From Mimachlamys varia (lineage: Eukaryota; Mollusca; Bivalvia; Pectinida; Pectinidae): 64,000 bases of DNA. The position numbers and the translations under genes are program-made. Each line of letters opens with the position of its first letter. The stretch's first letter is position 1. The stretch spans positions 29,201,001 to 29,265,000 of the forward strand of contig OX392538.1 of NCBI GenBank assembly GCA_947623455.1. Reading direction: 5' to 3'. The notes under the pieces were generated by a model. The model was not told the DNA's origin, ran no database searches, and saw only the letters and a list, made by a program, of their open reading frames with translations. This document shows, piece by piece, positions 1-10,393 of the stretch.

Positions 1-1527
1 CCAGGGCCTTTTGGTTATTGAGAAGAAGATTGTTAAGATTGTTAAAGATTTTTACATATTTGACCCCTGTGACCTTGAAAGTAGGTCAAGGTCATTCATA
101 TGCGGAAACTTTGTAGCACTCCATGCCAGGTACCTACTGGCCAAATATCAGGACCCTGGGGCTTATGGAACTTGAGAAGAAGATTCTTAAAACTTTTTAC
201 CCATTATAGCCCCAGTGAACCTTTGACCCCGTCCAGCGCTTAAAGTTGAACTTTGACCTAAACACAATATATCAGAAAAAGATTTGCATTGCCAGTCTAC
301 ATATAATATATGCAAGTATCATCGGTCTAGATCATTCGGTTCATTAGATAATGTTGTGTAGATATTTTAACATATTTGACCCATGTGACCTTGAAAGTAG
401 GTCAAGGTCATTTATATGAGAAAACTTTAGAGTACTCCATCCCTGGTACCTACTGGCCAAATATCAGAACCCTGGGCCTTATGGAACTTGAGAAGAAGAT
501 TCTTAAAGCTTTTTACCTATTATAACCCATGTTAACCTTTGACCCCGTCCAGCACTCAAAGTTGACCTTTGACCTAAACACAATATATTAGAAAAAGATT
601 CGCATTGCTGGTCTACATATCATACAAAAATATCATTGCTCTAGATCATTTAGTTCTTTAGATAATGTTGTGTAGATTTTTTAACATATTTGACCCCTGT
701 GACCTTGAAAGTCGGTCAAGGTCATTTATATGAGGAAACTTTAGAACACTCTATCCCAGGTTCCTACTGGCCAAATATCAGAACCCTGGGCCTTATGGAA
801 CTTGAGAAGAAGATTCTTAAAGCTTTTTACCTATTATAACCCATGTTAACCTTTGACCCCGTCCAGCACTCAAAGTTGACCTTTGACCTAAACACAATAT
901 ATTAGAAAATGATTCGCATTGCTGGTCTACATATCATACAAAAATATCATTGCTCTAGATCATTTAGTTCTTTAGATAATGTTGTGTAGATTTTTTAACA
1001 TATTTGACCCCTGTGACCTTGAAAGTAGGTCAAGGTCATTTATATGAGGAAACTTTAGAACACTCTATCCCAGGTACCTACTGGCCAAATATGATCACCC
1101 ATAGCCTATTGGTTAGTGAGGAAAAGATTGTCAAACGCTTTTTTACATATTTGACCCCTGTGACCTTGAAAGTTAGTCAAGGTCATCGATATGAGGAAAC
1201 TTTGTAGCACTCTATCCCAGGTGCCTACTGGCCAAATATCATTACCCTAGACCTTTTTGTTACTGAGAAGAAGATTGTTAAAGGTTTTTACATATTTGAC
1301 CCCTGTGACCTTGAAAACAGGTCAAGGTCATTGAAATGAGGAAACTTTGTAGCACTCAATCCCAGGTGCCTACTGGCCAAATATCAGCACCTAGAGCCTT
1401 TTGGTTACTAAGAAGAAGATTGTTAAAGGAAAAGTTTACGGACGGCGGACGGCGGACGGCGCACGACGACGGACGAAGCATGATGGCAATAGGTCATCTT
1501 GACCCTTCGGGTCAGATGACCTAAAAA
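1..1527 (-). repeat. Tandem array of dispersed 'gaccttgaa/aggtca' family, with terminal hairpin
   Basis: Repeated units carry tttgacccctgtgacc, a cluster of AGGTCA-like half sites, gaggaaacttt and tactggccaaatatca. The first units are spaced about 315 bp because each carries an extra block around tttgaccccgtccagc; the later ones return about every 145 bp. The array ends near 1440-1523 in a (GGAC)n-like stretch followed by a strong hairpin, AGGTCATC paired with GATGACCT and TGACCC with GGGTCA. Relative to the copy at 61.7-64 kb this array is reverse-complemented, hence the minus call. Short open frames across it are repeat-derived. It lies in intron 4 of HSD17B7. Confidence 0.85.
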
Positions 1528-1637
1528 GCTGGTTACATTAATTTACTATGGGACGGGACGAACATGGGTAACACTATATCCCCCCCCCCTCCCCATTTTC
1601 ACGGTGGGGCATAAAAATGTATGAATATGTAACTTAC

Positions 1638-4600
1638 CAGTACAAAATGTCCAAAAGCGTTTGTAGCAAATGTGCTCATGAGGCCCTCGGAAGTTTGTTC
1701 ATCTGAGTGAATTAGCATACCATGTCCAGTGTTAAACAGAAATAAAGTGTTCCTGAAAAAGAGATAAAAAGTCATCCAGTGTGGAACAGAAACATGGTGT
1801 TCCTGGAAATTATATAAAAACTCATCCAGTGTGAACAGAAACAAGGTGTTCCTGGAAATTAGATAAAAACTCATCCAGTGTGGAACAGAAACAAGGTGTT
1901 CCTGAAAATTAGATAAAAGTCATCAAGTCAAGTGTCACAAGGCGTTCATGTAAAATTATATTCAATATTATGCATGAACAATCCATCAATATATGATATA
2001 CATACATAGTATCATGTCTAAGTACTATTTAGTTATTTTCACAGCAGTTTAATGTATACTGTATTCAACGTATTTAGTGCCCAGGGTGCCTAAAAATGAT
2101 TCCAAAGCTAGGGGGTGTTTAAAGGATAACAAAACTAGGATCTGAACAAAAAAAAGTCGTTTTTATAAAGTAAATATTATGTACAATGCATTATGACAAG
2201 AATGGGTAGTACTCATGATATGCGACAATATTGTCATCAATTTCAAACAAGTTGTACACATATCACCGATATTTGTGAGATTTCTTTTTGTAAACATGCG
2301 CACAGTGAGGTTTGCCGTACAATTAATCATTTAGTTGTGCCATGATTGGTGGGGGGCACTTTACTTATAGAGGGACGGGTGCTAATTACGGCGAACACAG
2401 TATGTAACCACAGACACCTGATGTGTTATAAATAGAGGATATTCAATGGTTTCCCATTAAATATCAAATATATTTCATGAATATGGCAGATTTTTTTATA
2501 TTTCCTTGAGTCCGTAGCACAAGTGAAAATATTTTTAAAATCTGCCAGATCAGGACGGAGTGCCAAAGGCTTATGGAATAATAATATGCCATAGGATGAA
2601 GTTGTAGTTTTTGTTCGTAGTTTATAGTAAAACAATTTTTAAAGAAAACCATATTAATAAAATCAATTAGATATTTATTCATTTTTATTTGACTATAAAG
2701 GTTTTTAATTTCCCTACTTTATTATATAATATGGTTCTAGAATAACGAAAAAATAGTGCACAAATAGTGCGTAATGATATCAGACCAAAACTTATATGAC
2801 CACTAGTGATGATATAATCAGTGTTGATATAAATTTTATTAGGTTGATATTTTTTTTATATTTCACTGGTAAAAAATGTAATAAAAAAACATATATATAT
2901 GAGACACATTACATACAAAAAATCACATATAAGTACATACAGGTATGTAGGTACCTTTGATTTAACACAAAACTGGATTGACAGCATGATTATATAATAA
3001 TTATATATAAATCAAGAAATACTAACTACTTTTAGTTCACCACAAAATAATCATTTTTATGCAAATGTTATTGAAAACAAATAAAACAATATACAAGGCA
3101 CTTACGATAACTTACATTTTCAGAATAGATTTAAACAGGTTGGAAAAGTTTAAACTCTTCACACTCATCTTTCCAGCATTGAGGTACAGATAGTCAATCC
3201 TTGAAAATCTAAAGAATTAAAACACAGTTAAGTAAAAAATCTACAACCTAATATAGAATACTATGTAACATAATTTAACCTCAGGTATACAAAACTCAAG
3301 CTAAGTTCATAGGCAGGTTCATAGAGTATGCATATATCAAGGGTATTGTACGTATGTTCAGGAACCAACTCCTGGAAAGGGGAGACAACTATGCTAATTT
3401 TTAACTCTAACTTTCCCACAAATGCTGTACAAGTTCATTAAAAAACTTATGGAAAGGGGAGATACCAACTACAACTTTCTCATAGATGCTGTACATGTGT
3501 ATGAAACAACTTCTGGAAAGGGGAGACAACTATGCTAATTTTTAACTCCAACTTTCCCACAGATACTGTACATTAAGTTCATTAAGGACGCTCGACCCTA
3601 CGTAATACACAAGTTTTGATTTTTGTTTTGTGGTGACGTAGCTTCCTATTTGTGTACCTGGCCTGGAAATTGAAAACGGGGTATCAAATTCATTCTACAC
3701 CGTGATATGTCGCGATGTCAACAATGGCGAGATGAGATGGGACGGTTCAAGATTACGAGCAAATAAAGCATTATCACGACCACTCCTATTGCAACACAAC
3801 AACAAAAACAGATGTACACGATATAGACACATGGTCGGACACTGACAGCGACGGCAACAGTATAGAAACAGAATCGGAATGTAGGCCTATTAGAACCGGT
3901 ACAACTCCGTGGCCATGGTTTCTCAAACTGGAGAGAGAGTCGGCGTGAGGTAGAATTATATCTGTGTTGGCAGAACGTTTACACAAGGGCTGTGCCTGGT
4001 GTCATTATATATGCACTATTATGCTGTTGAAAATATAACACAGAATGCCGGTAGTTGTTATGTTCTAAAATGTTTTAGGCTTGTACGCATTCACAGTATA
4101 TGTGTTATGTAAAAATACTACCGACTACAAAAACTTCCTAATAGCATAAAGGGAGACAACCTACCATAGACACAGTTTTACATCTAGTTTTCAATAAGTA
4201 GCATTAAAAGCTTGTCTGTGATATTTTGATTCAACTTTTTGCTGGTGCTTTATGTAACTATACGGTATGTAAATAAATTGACTTAATACTGAAATTTGTC
4301 CGCTAGATATAAAAATAACACACTTTGTAAAAATTGTTTTGTCCATTTTTCCACAAATAAAATATTTTTGATGTAGCTATTGATTTTTTTTTATTTTCTT
4401 GTATGTTTGTAATTTTCAACAACATTCACAAGGTAAAAAATAGAAAAAACATTAAATTTTGAGAAAAATCATTTTTTTGGTGTTTTTTACCAAAAATGAA
4501 ACAAGTCATAGGAATGCTTAGATTTTGACAAAATCATCTCTACCTGGTAGCATAATCAACATATGAAAGTTTTAAGGAAATCTAGCGGTTAATTGCGAAA

Positions 4601-7600
4601 GGATCGACTCATCTCCTTAAACAACTTATGGATAGGGGAGACAACAATGCTAATTTTTAACTCCAACTTTCCCACAGATACTGTACAAGTTCATTAAACA
4701 ACTTATGGAAAGGGGAGACAATAACTCTAAAATTCTCATTGATACTGTCTGTGCTCACTCTAGTCTGAAAAATATTTTAACAAAAGTCACTAAAGACCAT
4801 TTTTTCTCTTTAAGGGAATAAGAATTTCCTTTAGTAACATTTACTCATTAGTAGAGTAGAGTCAAAATTCAAGTGTTAATATTAATTTAAGTTCTGATGT
4901 ATTTAACATACCATTCATTGAATTGGATCAATTCTTATAAATTCATAGTCAGTCAGTGTTTGTGAAAATGGTTTATTCAACACAGATTTCATTAGCAAAA
5001 GTAGCTAAAGGCACATATTTTCTTTTAGCAAATAAGCCTTTCATTTCGTTAATAATGAAAATCCTAATGGCTAGAGTGAGCAAAGGCTGTACATGTTAAT
5101 GAAACAACTTCTGGAAAAGGGAGACAACTATACTTATTTTTAACTTTAACTTTCTGATATATGCTTTATATGTTCATGAACTTCTGGAAAGGGGAGACAA
5201 CTATAATGCTAATTTTTCAACTCTAACTTTCTCATAGTTTTATATGTGTAACTCAATTCATTCAAAAACGGCAAATATTTATGGGGTTTCTAGTCAACCC
5301 CAGTGATTTGAAATCTGTACAAGATTTACCAGAGGATCGATACATCCACCCACAAAAATCATCCCTTATTTCACCCACTAAATTGTGTTTGAGATAAAAC
5401 GTTTAAGAGAATGCCATACGTTTGTATATATATAATAGACTTTTAAAAATTTTGGAAGAACTGTTAAAAATTACATCAAATCGGATACAACATTTATATA
5501 TTTCAGACTTAAAGTCTAAAGCTGATGAAGATGATGATAATCACGATGATGATAATGATGATGATCTACATGTGCTAAATGTAAATGTATATCTAATAAA
5601 TGTAAAATTTCTGAAAAAATTAAACAAATATAGAAAAATAAATAACTCACCGTTTCTTGATATCACTGACGGCAGAAAGGACTGACTGAATATTGCTAGT
5701 ATCTAGCATTACTATGGAGATCTGGGATGTTGGATGAGAGAGAAGCAGGACCTCTCTAGCAGTATCAGCTCTCTGTCTGTCCCGACAGGCCAAACATAGA
5801 TGAAGGTCTTTGTGTATAGTAAGCAGTCTCTCCGCAAGAGTCAGGCCAATACCTCTGTGGAGAAAAACATTACAGTTATATTACAGTTGCAGAAATATCT
5901 ATGATATTACTTATAATGATTTTAAAAAAACCAGATGGACTTAGTAATCCACAGGACAATTTTAATCAATTTTATTTTCATTTACTTGTTTTTGAGAAAA
6001 AATAAAGTTTAAAGTCATAATTTACGCAATTTTGGCAAAACTTGAAGTGAAAATAAAGCCTAATAACTATTTATCTTTATAAATTTAGTTAAGATTAACT
6101 GATATCAGCAATATTCAAGATTGATTAATCTTATGCGGTTACCAGTACAGCAGCAGTTGAAACTTCGTATTTGTAAACACGCATTCCATTTTGAACTGTC
6201 TTCTAACTTCGGCTTGTTGTTGAAGTGGGCACCACTTGAATTATTTTCATTCTTTGAATTTTTCTCTCAAGAGTTTCTTTTTAGTATTGTTCAGGTTTAC
6301 TTTGTTTTAGGCTTATTTTTGCATAGTTAGTAACAGAAATTTTTTTTAGAATTTTTCAGAATTACGAAATATCCGGAAATTAGGTATGTTGGCCCTTTAA
6401 TTGTGTTGTGAATACATTTTGTATATATATTTTCATTCAGAATTATGCTGTATATACAGTAATTTTTTGTGCATGTCTTTTTTTTTACGAACTTAGCAGT
6501 TCTGCAAAATACCCAGAAATTAAAATCATAAAATATAACACTGTTGCTCGTATGATAATAAATTCCTTGTATTCATATTTTTTTTTGTAAAACGTAACAC
6601 GGCCTAAAGTCAAAATAAAGCTAAGCATATACATTGTATATATAACTTATTGTTATACAAAATATGTACTTACATATATACACAGTTACATGTATCCGAA
6701 CACTCTCATTGTCAGGAGCACTTAATAATTATGTGAATGGAATTAAATGCATTTACAAGCTGCCTGTGATTTCTTGCTTTCAGTGGAATTTGTTCTTATT
6801 TATCTCTAACATAAATTCCCTGAAGTCCATTCTGTATCCACCATCGTGGCATATCAAGGGGAATATCAACACTTTTGGGAGAGGCCTATTGTGTGGCAGC
6901 TTTTAATTGTACGTAAGATCTGATTATAGGTTGCATTCAAGCTTAGTGGGATATTGCGAATGCCAATTACCTTTAGCTCAGTGGTAGAGCATCTCCCCCT
7001 AAAAGAACCCAGAAATTGAGGCTTTAATATAATTGTTTAAGGTAGGCCTACATGGAGCTACAGTACAAACTATATATATATACTGATCATCCCTTATAAC
7101 AAACCCCTCCACAGGGTGTCAGCTATATCCATCACCCTAGCCAAAGTTTCCTCTGGCCCTGACACCATATCTGGTTGGGGGCCAGAGCGCATTGCCTTAT
7201 AAAATGTGGTATTTGCCGATACCAAACAGTTATATAATCTTAGAGCGACTAAACTATAAAAAAGACATACAGTCTGTAGTCTGGAAATCTTCTGAACAAG
7301 AATATAACCTTCCATTTTCTGTCCGGATCAGTAAGATTTGCTGATTAGTCAACCTGTGGCTTATACTTATGAGGTAAAAACCTGGAAACTGCTCAGGAGG
7401 AAAATTTCAAACGGTTGAAAACAGAGGAATCTACTCATGGGAATTAGGAGCTAGAGCTTTTGGTGATTATAATCAGATTGGGTTTGGGTCAATTTATAAA
7501 GTTATCTATTTATGATGAAATTATCAATATTTGTAATAAGATATGTGTTATGTCATAGTAGATTTTTGTTGTTGGCACTTCAAGATTCTTGGTCACCAAA

Positions 7601-8279
7601 CGGTGTCAGATGATTCCATGTTTTCATAATGATGGTATGCACTCTAGCCCCATGCATGTACAACAGTACATGTGCACCAGACATCTTATATATATATGTC
7701 AAAATGATGTTGGGACAGAGGAAACTATGGCTACCCTGGAACACCCCTTCTTTAGTATCAAATTCCTCCTCAGCATAATGGAATGTTAGTAAAAATGCTC
7801 TTTTAAGTTCAGAGATCTTATTTTAAAAAGTTTTCGCACCCAATGACCCTTAATAGTTAAATATGTTTGTCCCCTAGCTAGGCCTATAGAGTTTATGACC
7901 TATCATGCATATGACATATGTCTGTAGCGGACACCATATTCTAGGTCTAGATGTTAGACATTTTCATCTCCAGCTGATAAGTTGAAACTATGACTGTTTA
8001 ATATAAAACCGTATATCGGATTTAATTTACGATTGGTGACGTCTATCACTAAAATGTTCCAGACCGCGAGCCCCTGTGTTATCACAGGCAATGCTGGCAT
8101 GCCTGTTTGTGTTATCGCCGCTTATCACCAGTTCATTGTTGACTTGACAACTACTAACAACACCGAAATGACAGCCTCTAAGTGTAATAATTGTAAATCA
8201 GTCTTGATATAAACATTCATACTTACGAGTTAGCTCCGGTGATAAGGGCAACTTTACCTCCTCCCATCCTGTCAGTCAT
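1638..8279 (-). CDS. HSD17B7: 17-beta-hydroxysteroid dehydrogenase 7 / 3-ketosteroid reductase, first four coding exons (3' part outside window)
   Basis: A short-chain dehydrogenase that in animals reduces the 3-keto group of sterol intermediates in cholesterol synthesis (and estrone), on the ER membrane. Exons, in transcript order: 8279-8227, 5854-5651, 3208-3116, 1752-1638. All have GT-AG borders and the phases agree (53, 204, 93 and 115 nt, 155 codons). The protein starts MTDRMGGGKVALITGANSGI, the TGxxxGIG nucleotide-binding motif split by intron 1. Then come LHLCLACRDRQRAD, SHPTSQISIV, the YLNAG motif and FATNAFGHFVL, which follow vertebrate HSD17B7 closely (LHLCLACRN, SHPTAEVTIV, YLNAG, FETNVFGHFIL). 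The catalytic YxxxK part would be in exons beyond coordinate 1. Exon 4 starts with about five residues more than the human protein; its 5' end lies inside a tandem repeat. DHRS12 was considered, but exon 2 is clearly HSD17B7-like. The start is the first ATG ahead of the fold. Confidence 0.93.
1721..1962 (-). repeat. About 50-bp minisatellite built from the HSD17B7 intron 3/exon 4 acceptor junction
   Basis: Four clear copies begin at 1721, 1773, 1823 and 1872, and a decayed fifth at 1921. Each contains, on the minus strand, a pyrimidine stretch, ttccag or tttcag, then gaacacc, ttgtttctgtt and cacactgga. The copy nearest the gene contains the acceptor actually used (AG followed by exon start at 1752) and the first ~30 bp of exon 4. 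The upstream copies are therefore duplicated acceptors. Confidence 0.85.
1963..3115. other. HSD17B7 intron 3, no recognised feature
   Basis: AT-rich intronic sequence between exons 3 and 4. It has an ATATAT run near 2890 and poly-A and poly-T tracts. I see no gene, tRNA-like box or clear inverted repeat. The short open frames on the minus strand (2426-2682) have low-complexity composition and no recognisable motif. Confidence 0.5.
3596..4616. mobile_element. About 1.0-kb non-autonomous DNA element with TTAA target duplication
   Basis: The insertion is bounded by TTAA at 3592-3595 and TTAA at 4617-4620 and sits inside a unit of the ~75-bp array, so the empty site can be read from neighbouring units. 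Ends are GGACGCTCGACC on the left and, reverse-complemented, GGAGATGAGTCGATCC on the right, a weak terminal inverted repeat. TTAA duplications are typical of piggyBac and Kolobok groups. No transposase is visible. A frame rich in D, S and E lies around 3790-3948 (DTWSDTDSDGNSIETESE) without a usable start. Confidence 0.6.
4753..5081. mobile_element. About 330-bp MITE-like insertion in the intron 2 array
   Basis: Terminal inverted repeats GCTCACTCTAG (4753-4763) and CTAGAGTGAGC (5071-5081) bracket AT-rich sequence, and array units flank it on both sides. No clear target duplication is seen, so the exact ends are uncertain. Confidence 0.5.
6013..6396 (-). mobile_element. TTAA-type MITE, family copy 2 (HSD17B7 intron 1)
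   Basis: This is a diverged reverse-complement copy of the element at 50,058-50,442. Shared blocks include taagattaactgatatcag, accagtacagcagcagttga and gaagtgggc. It is flanked by TTAA at 6009-6012 and 6397-6400. The right end keeps GGCCCT; the left end has decayed (AGTCATAATTTACG against AGGCCCAATATACG). Confidence 0.7.
6401..8226. other. HSD17B7 intron 1, repeat debris
   Basis: At 6970-7000 a fragment with ctttagctcagtggtagagc looks like the A-box part of a tRNA-derived SINE; no matching B box was found, so it is not a tRNA gene. At 7140-7195 a piece with gtttcctctggccc recurs at 9405-9445, and a related piece occurs near 31,395. A (TA)n run lies near 7070. No coding exon was recognised. 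Confidence 0.4.
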
Positions 8280-8585
8280 CTGTCAAATGTAACAAAAAAA
8301 AAAAATCCAGTATGACTAAACAGCGCTGACGGAAACTCTAGAAGTATTCCGAGTGATGGCAATACTAATATCTTGATTTTGGTGTGTTGTTTCCGGAAAT
8401 GTACAAAAAAAAAGAATGAAAAATTATTGCCAGTTTGTTAATAGGCCTAATGTTGTTAACGAATAACAACATTTTAACAATTATTGAAAGTCTTGAGAAA
8501 CTACACAGAAGCCCCAGGTTAAGGAAAGGTTATAGATAACATTTACACTATAACTTGTGTAAGCTAACTAGCTACTGTACACATG

Positions 8586-8753
8586 CACAGGGACCTGAGC
8601 ATTTGTTACAGTTAGTGTTTGGCCTAAACGAAGGTGTTTAGAGCTTTTATTGACCATTTTCAATTTGAGGGGCATTGAGTATAAAATTACTCTAAACATC
8701 TTAGATTAGGTCCAAAGCTAGCTGTAACAAATCCACATGTATGACTCTCTGTG
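8586..8753. mobile_element. Foldback MITE of the CACAGGGACCTGAG family, copy 1
   Basis: The left arm is cacagggacctgagcattt with gttacagttag; the right arm is ggtccaaagctagctgtaac followed by a decayed end. Six copies occur in this window (also 17,967; 22,913; 23,858; 31,226; 34,976). This one lies about 310 bp upstream of the HSD17B7 start codon, so it may fall in its promoter region. Confidence 0.7.
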
Positions 8754-8956
8754 GTACTGTGCACAGGAACACGTATACATTTGTAAGATAAATTAACAAT
8801 ATAATAATACAAGGTATTTATCGCTAATTTTATCATATAAGTCTATACGTGTCCATGTGTATTGCACCAGGTAGATATAACCATGGAATTAAATTATATC
8901 TAGGTCCGTGATATAAAATATAGGCTCTTCCGTAAATTGCAAGCTTATACAGTTTC

Positions 8957-9140
8957 TCCAATAACAATAATAATAATACAACATTCATATAGCGCTCTAT
9001 ATAATTTGTAAAATTACTCTAAAGCGCTTTACAACATTTAGATAATAAGTGTAAGTTGATACCCTAATATGCAGACGTGAAAAGGTACGTCTTTAGATGT
9101 TTCTTGAATTTGGCCAGAGTATTTGAATAAAATGATATCA
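8957..9140 (-). repeat. Dispersed repeat with 'tatagcgctctatata ... aaagcgctttaca'
   Basis: After a run of aataataat the sequence has catatagcgctctatata, ctctaaagcgctttacaac and later cgtgaaaaggtacgtcttta, which together look like a high-copy SINE-like element. Orientation and ends are uncertain. Confidence 0.4.
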
Positions 9141-9192
9141 ACATCACAGATAGATGGTCGGACAATAGAAAGATAGAAAGAGTATGTATAAG

Positions 9193-9357
9193 GGTGCAGA
9201 TTTTAAATTAGCTGATCATGAAGTTACAAAAGGAATTCGCCAAGGCTCTGTGCTGGGACCATTGATGTTTGTATTTTTTGTGAATGACTTCCGAAGAGTT
9301 GTTCAGTTGAAAATGTACCCTTTTGCAGAAGACATTAAGTACATGTATTTGAAGTGA
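9193..9357 (+). pseudogene. LINE reverse-transcriptase fragment
   Basis: An uninterrupted stretch of about 54 codons contains GIRQGSVLGPLMFVFFVNDF and, after a short gap, YPFAEDIKYMY. These match the RT palm of non-LTR retrotransposons (consensus GVPQGSVLGPLLF..INDL and FADDT). The second catalytic Asp of the usual FADD box is here Glu (FAED), the frame then meets TGA, and a poly-A run follows. Nothing upstream continues the domain, so it is a truncated dead copy. Confidence 0.8.
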
Positions 9358-9696
9358 TTGAAAAAAAAAACCGACAGAAATAATCCAGCTTTAGAAAGAT
9401 CCAGCCCGAGTTTCCTCTGGCCCCGCCACCATATCTGGGAACAGACATCTTCTTCTTCCAAATTTAGGGCCAGACTCAAAGGATTGATTGCAATTAGCCT
9501 TTGGAAGTGGCATAATTATATTTACTAAAATTAAAAACATTAGAACATTTTTGACATTTATCTGTCAAAATGTCTAAGTCTGCATGGTGATAGGAGCAGA
9601 CTATGGGAAACTCGGGCTAATGATCCCGTCACAATGCGTATGGATTAGATATAGTATTCTAATGATACGCCCAGACAATTAAACACAATGTAGGAC

Positions 9697-9891
9697 CACA
9701 GGTGCTGGGCACGGACCTATGTCACTATGAAATGATTGTCAGATATTTTTTTTACCTTTCTCGAATTTAGCGTCTCCCACTACTATATATCTGTCACAGA
9801 TATATAGTTGTGGGAGGGACTATATTCGAGAAAGCTAAAGAATTATCTGACAATCATTCATAGTGACATAGGTCCGTACCTAGCCCCTGTG
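9697..9891. mobile_element. 195-bp hairpin MITE with 8-bp target duplication (hAT-type)
   Basis: Two nearly complementary arms of about 85 bp start cacaggtgctgggcacgg and end ccgtacctagcccctgtg, with a short ATATAT centre. The perfect direct repeat TGTAGGAC flanks it at 9689-9696 and 9892-9899. An 8-bp duplication with CA(C)AGG ends fits the hAT superfamily. Confidence 0.88.
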
Positions 9892-10393
9892 TGTAGGACC
9901 AGTCTCTGGTCCTGCCTACCAAGCACCTCCATGTAAAGTACTCTCAGAGATTTGATCAGGAAAAGGATAAAGATTCTGATATATCATTCGTTAAAACTAA
10001 AAAAAAATACATTAAAAAAAACCAACAACAAAAGAATACTTCTCACAAATAATTTCAGCTCATGGACAATATTTTTTTCCGCTATATATGTGCCAGGGGC
10101 GTAGCTGCCTTTAGGCACTGCAGGCACGTGCCTGCACAAAAAAAAATCCTAAGGTTACCTTAAAATAGGCCTGATGACGACTGCATATCAGTACAGGCTC
10201 TAATTTATGCTTCCAAACATGTATTGTATCAACCCCGGCATAATGGTTTTAATATTGCGCTATTTGATACATAATTTCAATATGCTATAATAAACCGGGC
10301 AATTTATCCGGACATTACTGAACCCATCAAGTACTTCACTGAGAATGATTAGGCCTACTCAAGTTGTTTGCCGCGAAAACTTGAAAGAGAAAT

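Larger units (their letters stand above)
3341..5245. repeat. About 70-75-bp tandem array in HSD17B7 intron 2, split by two insertions
   Basis: Units read as ggaaaggggagacaacta, then tgctaatttttaactc, aactttcccaca, gatgctgtacaagttcat and gaaacaact. Blocks survive at 3341-3595, 4617-4748 and 5082-5245. The interruptions at 3596-4616 and 4753-5081 look like later transposon insertions, because the repeat resumes in register on the far side. Confidence 0.75.

Noticed and set aside
3786..3986. 66-residue minus-strand frame in the TTAA element
   Set aside because: Val/Ser/Leu-rich reverse reading of an acidic plus-strand frame that itself lacks a start; neither matches a transposase.
5422..5685. 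87-residue plus-strand frame with an Asp/Glu run
   Set aside because: Driven by a gatgatgat-type simple repeat and overlapping the antisense of HSD17B7 exon 2.
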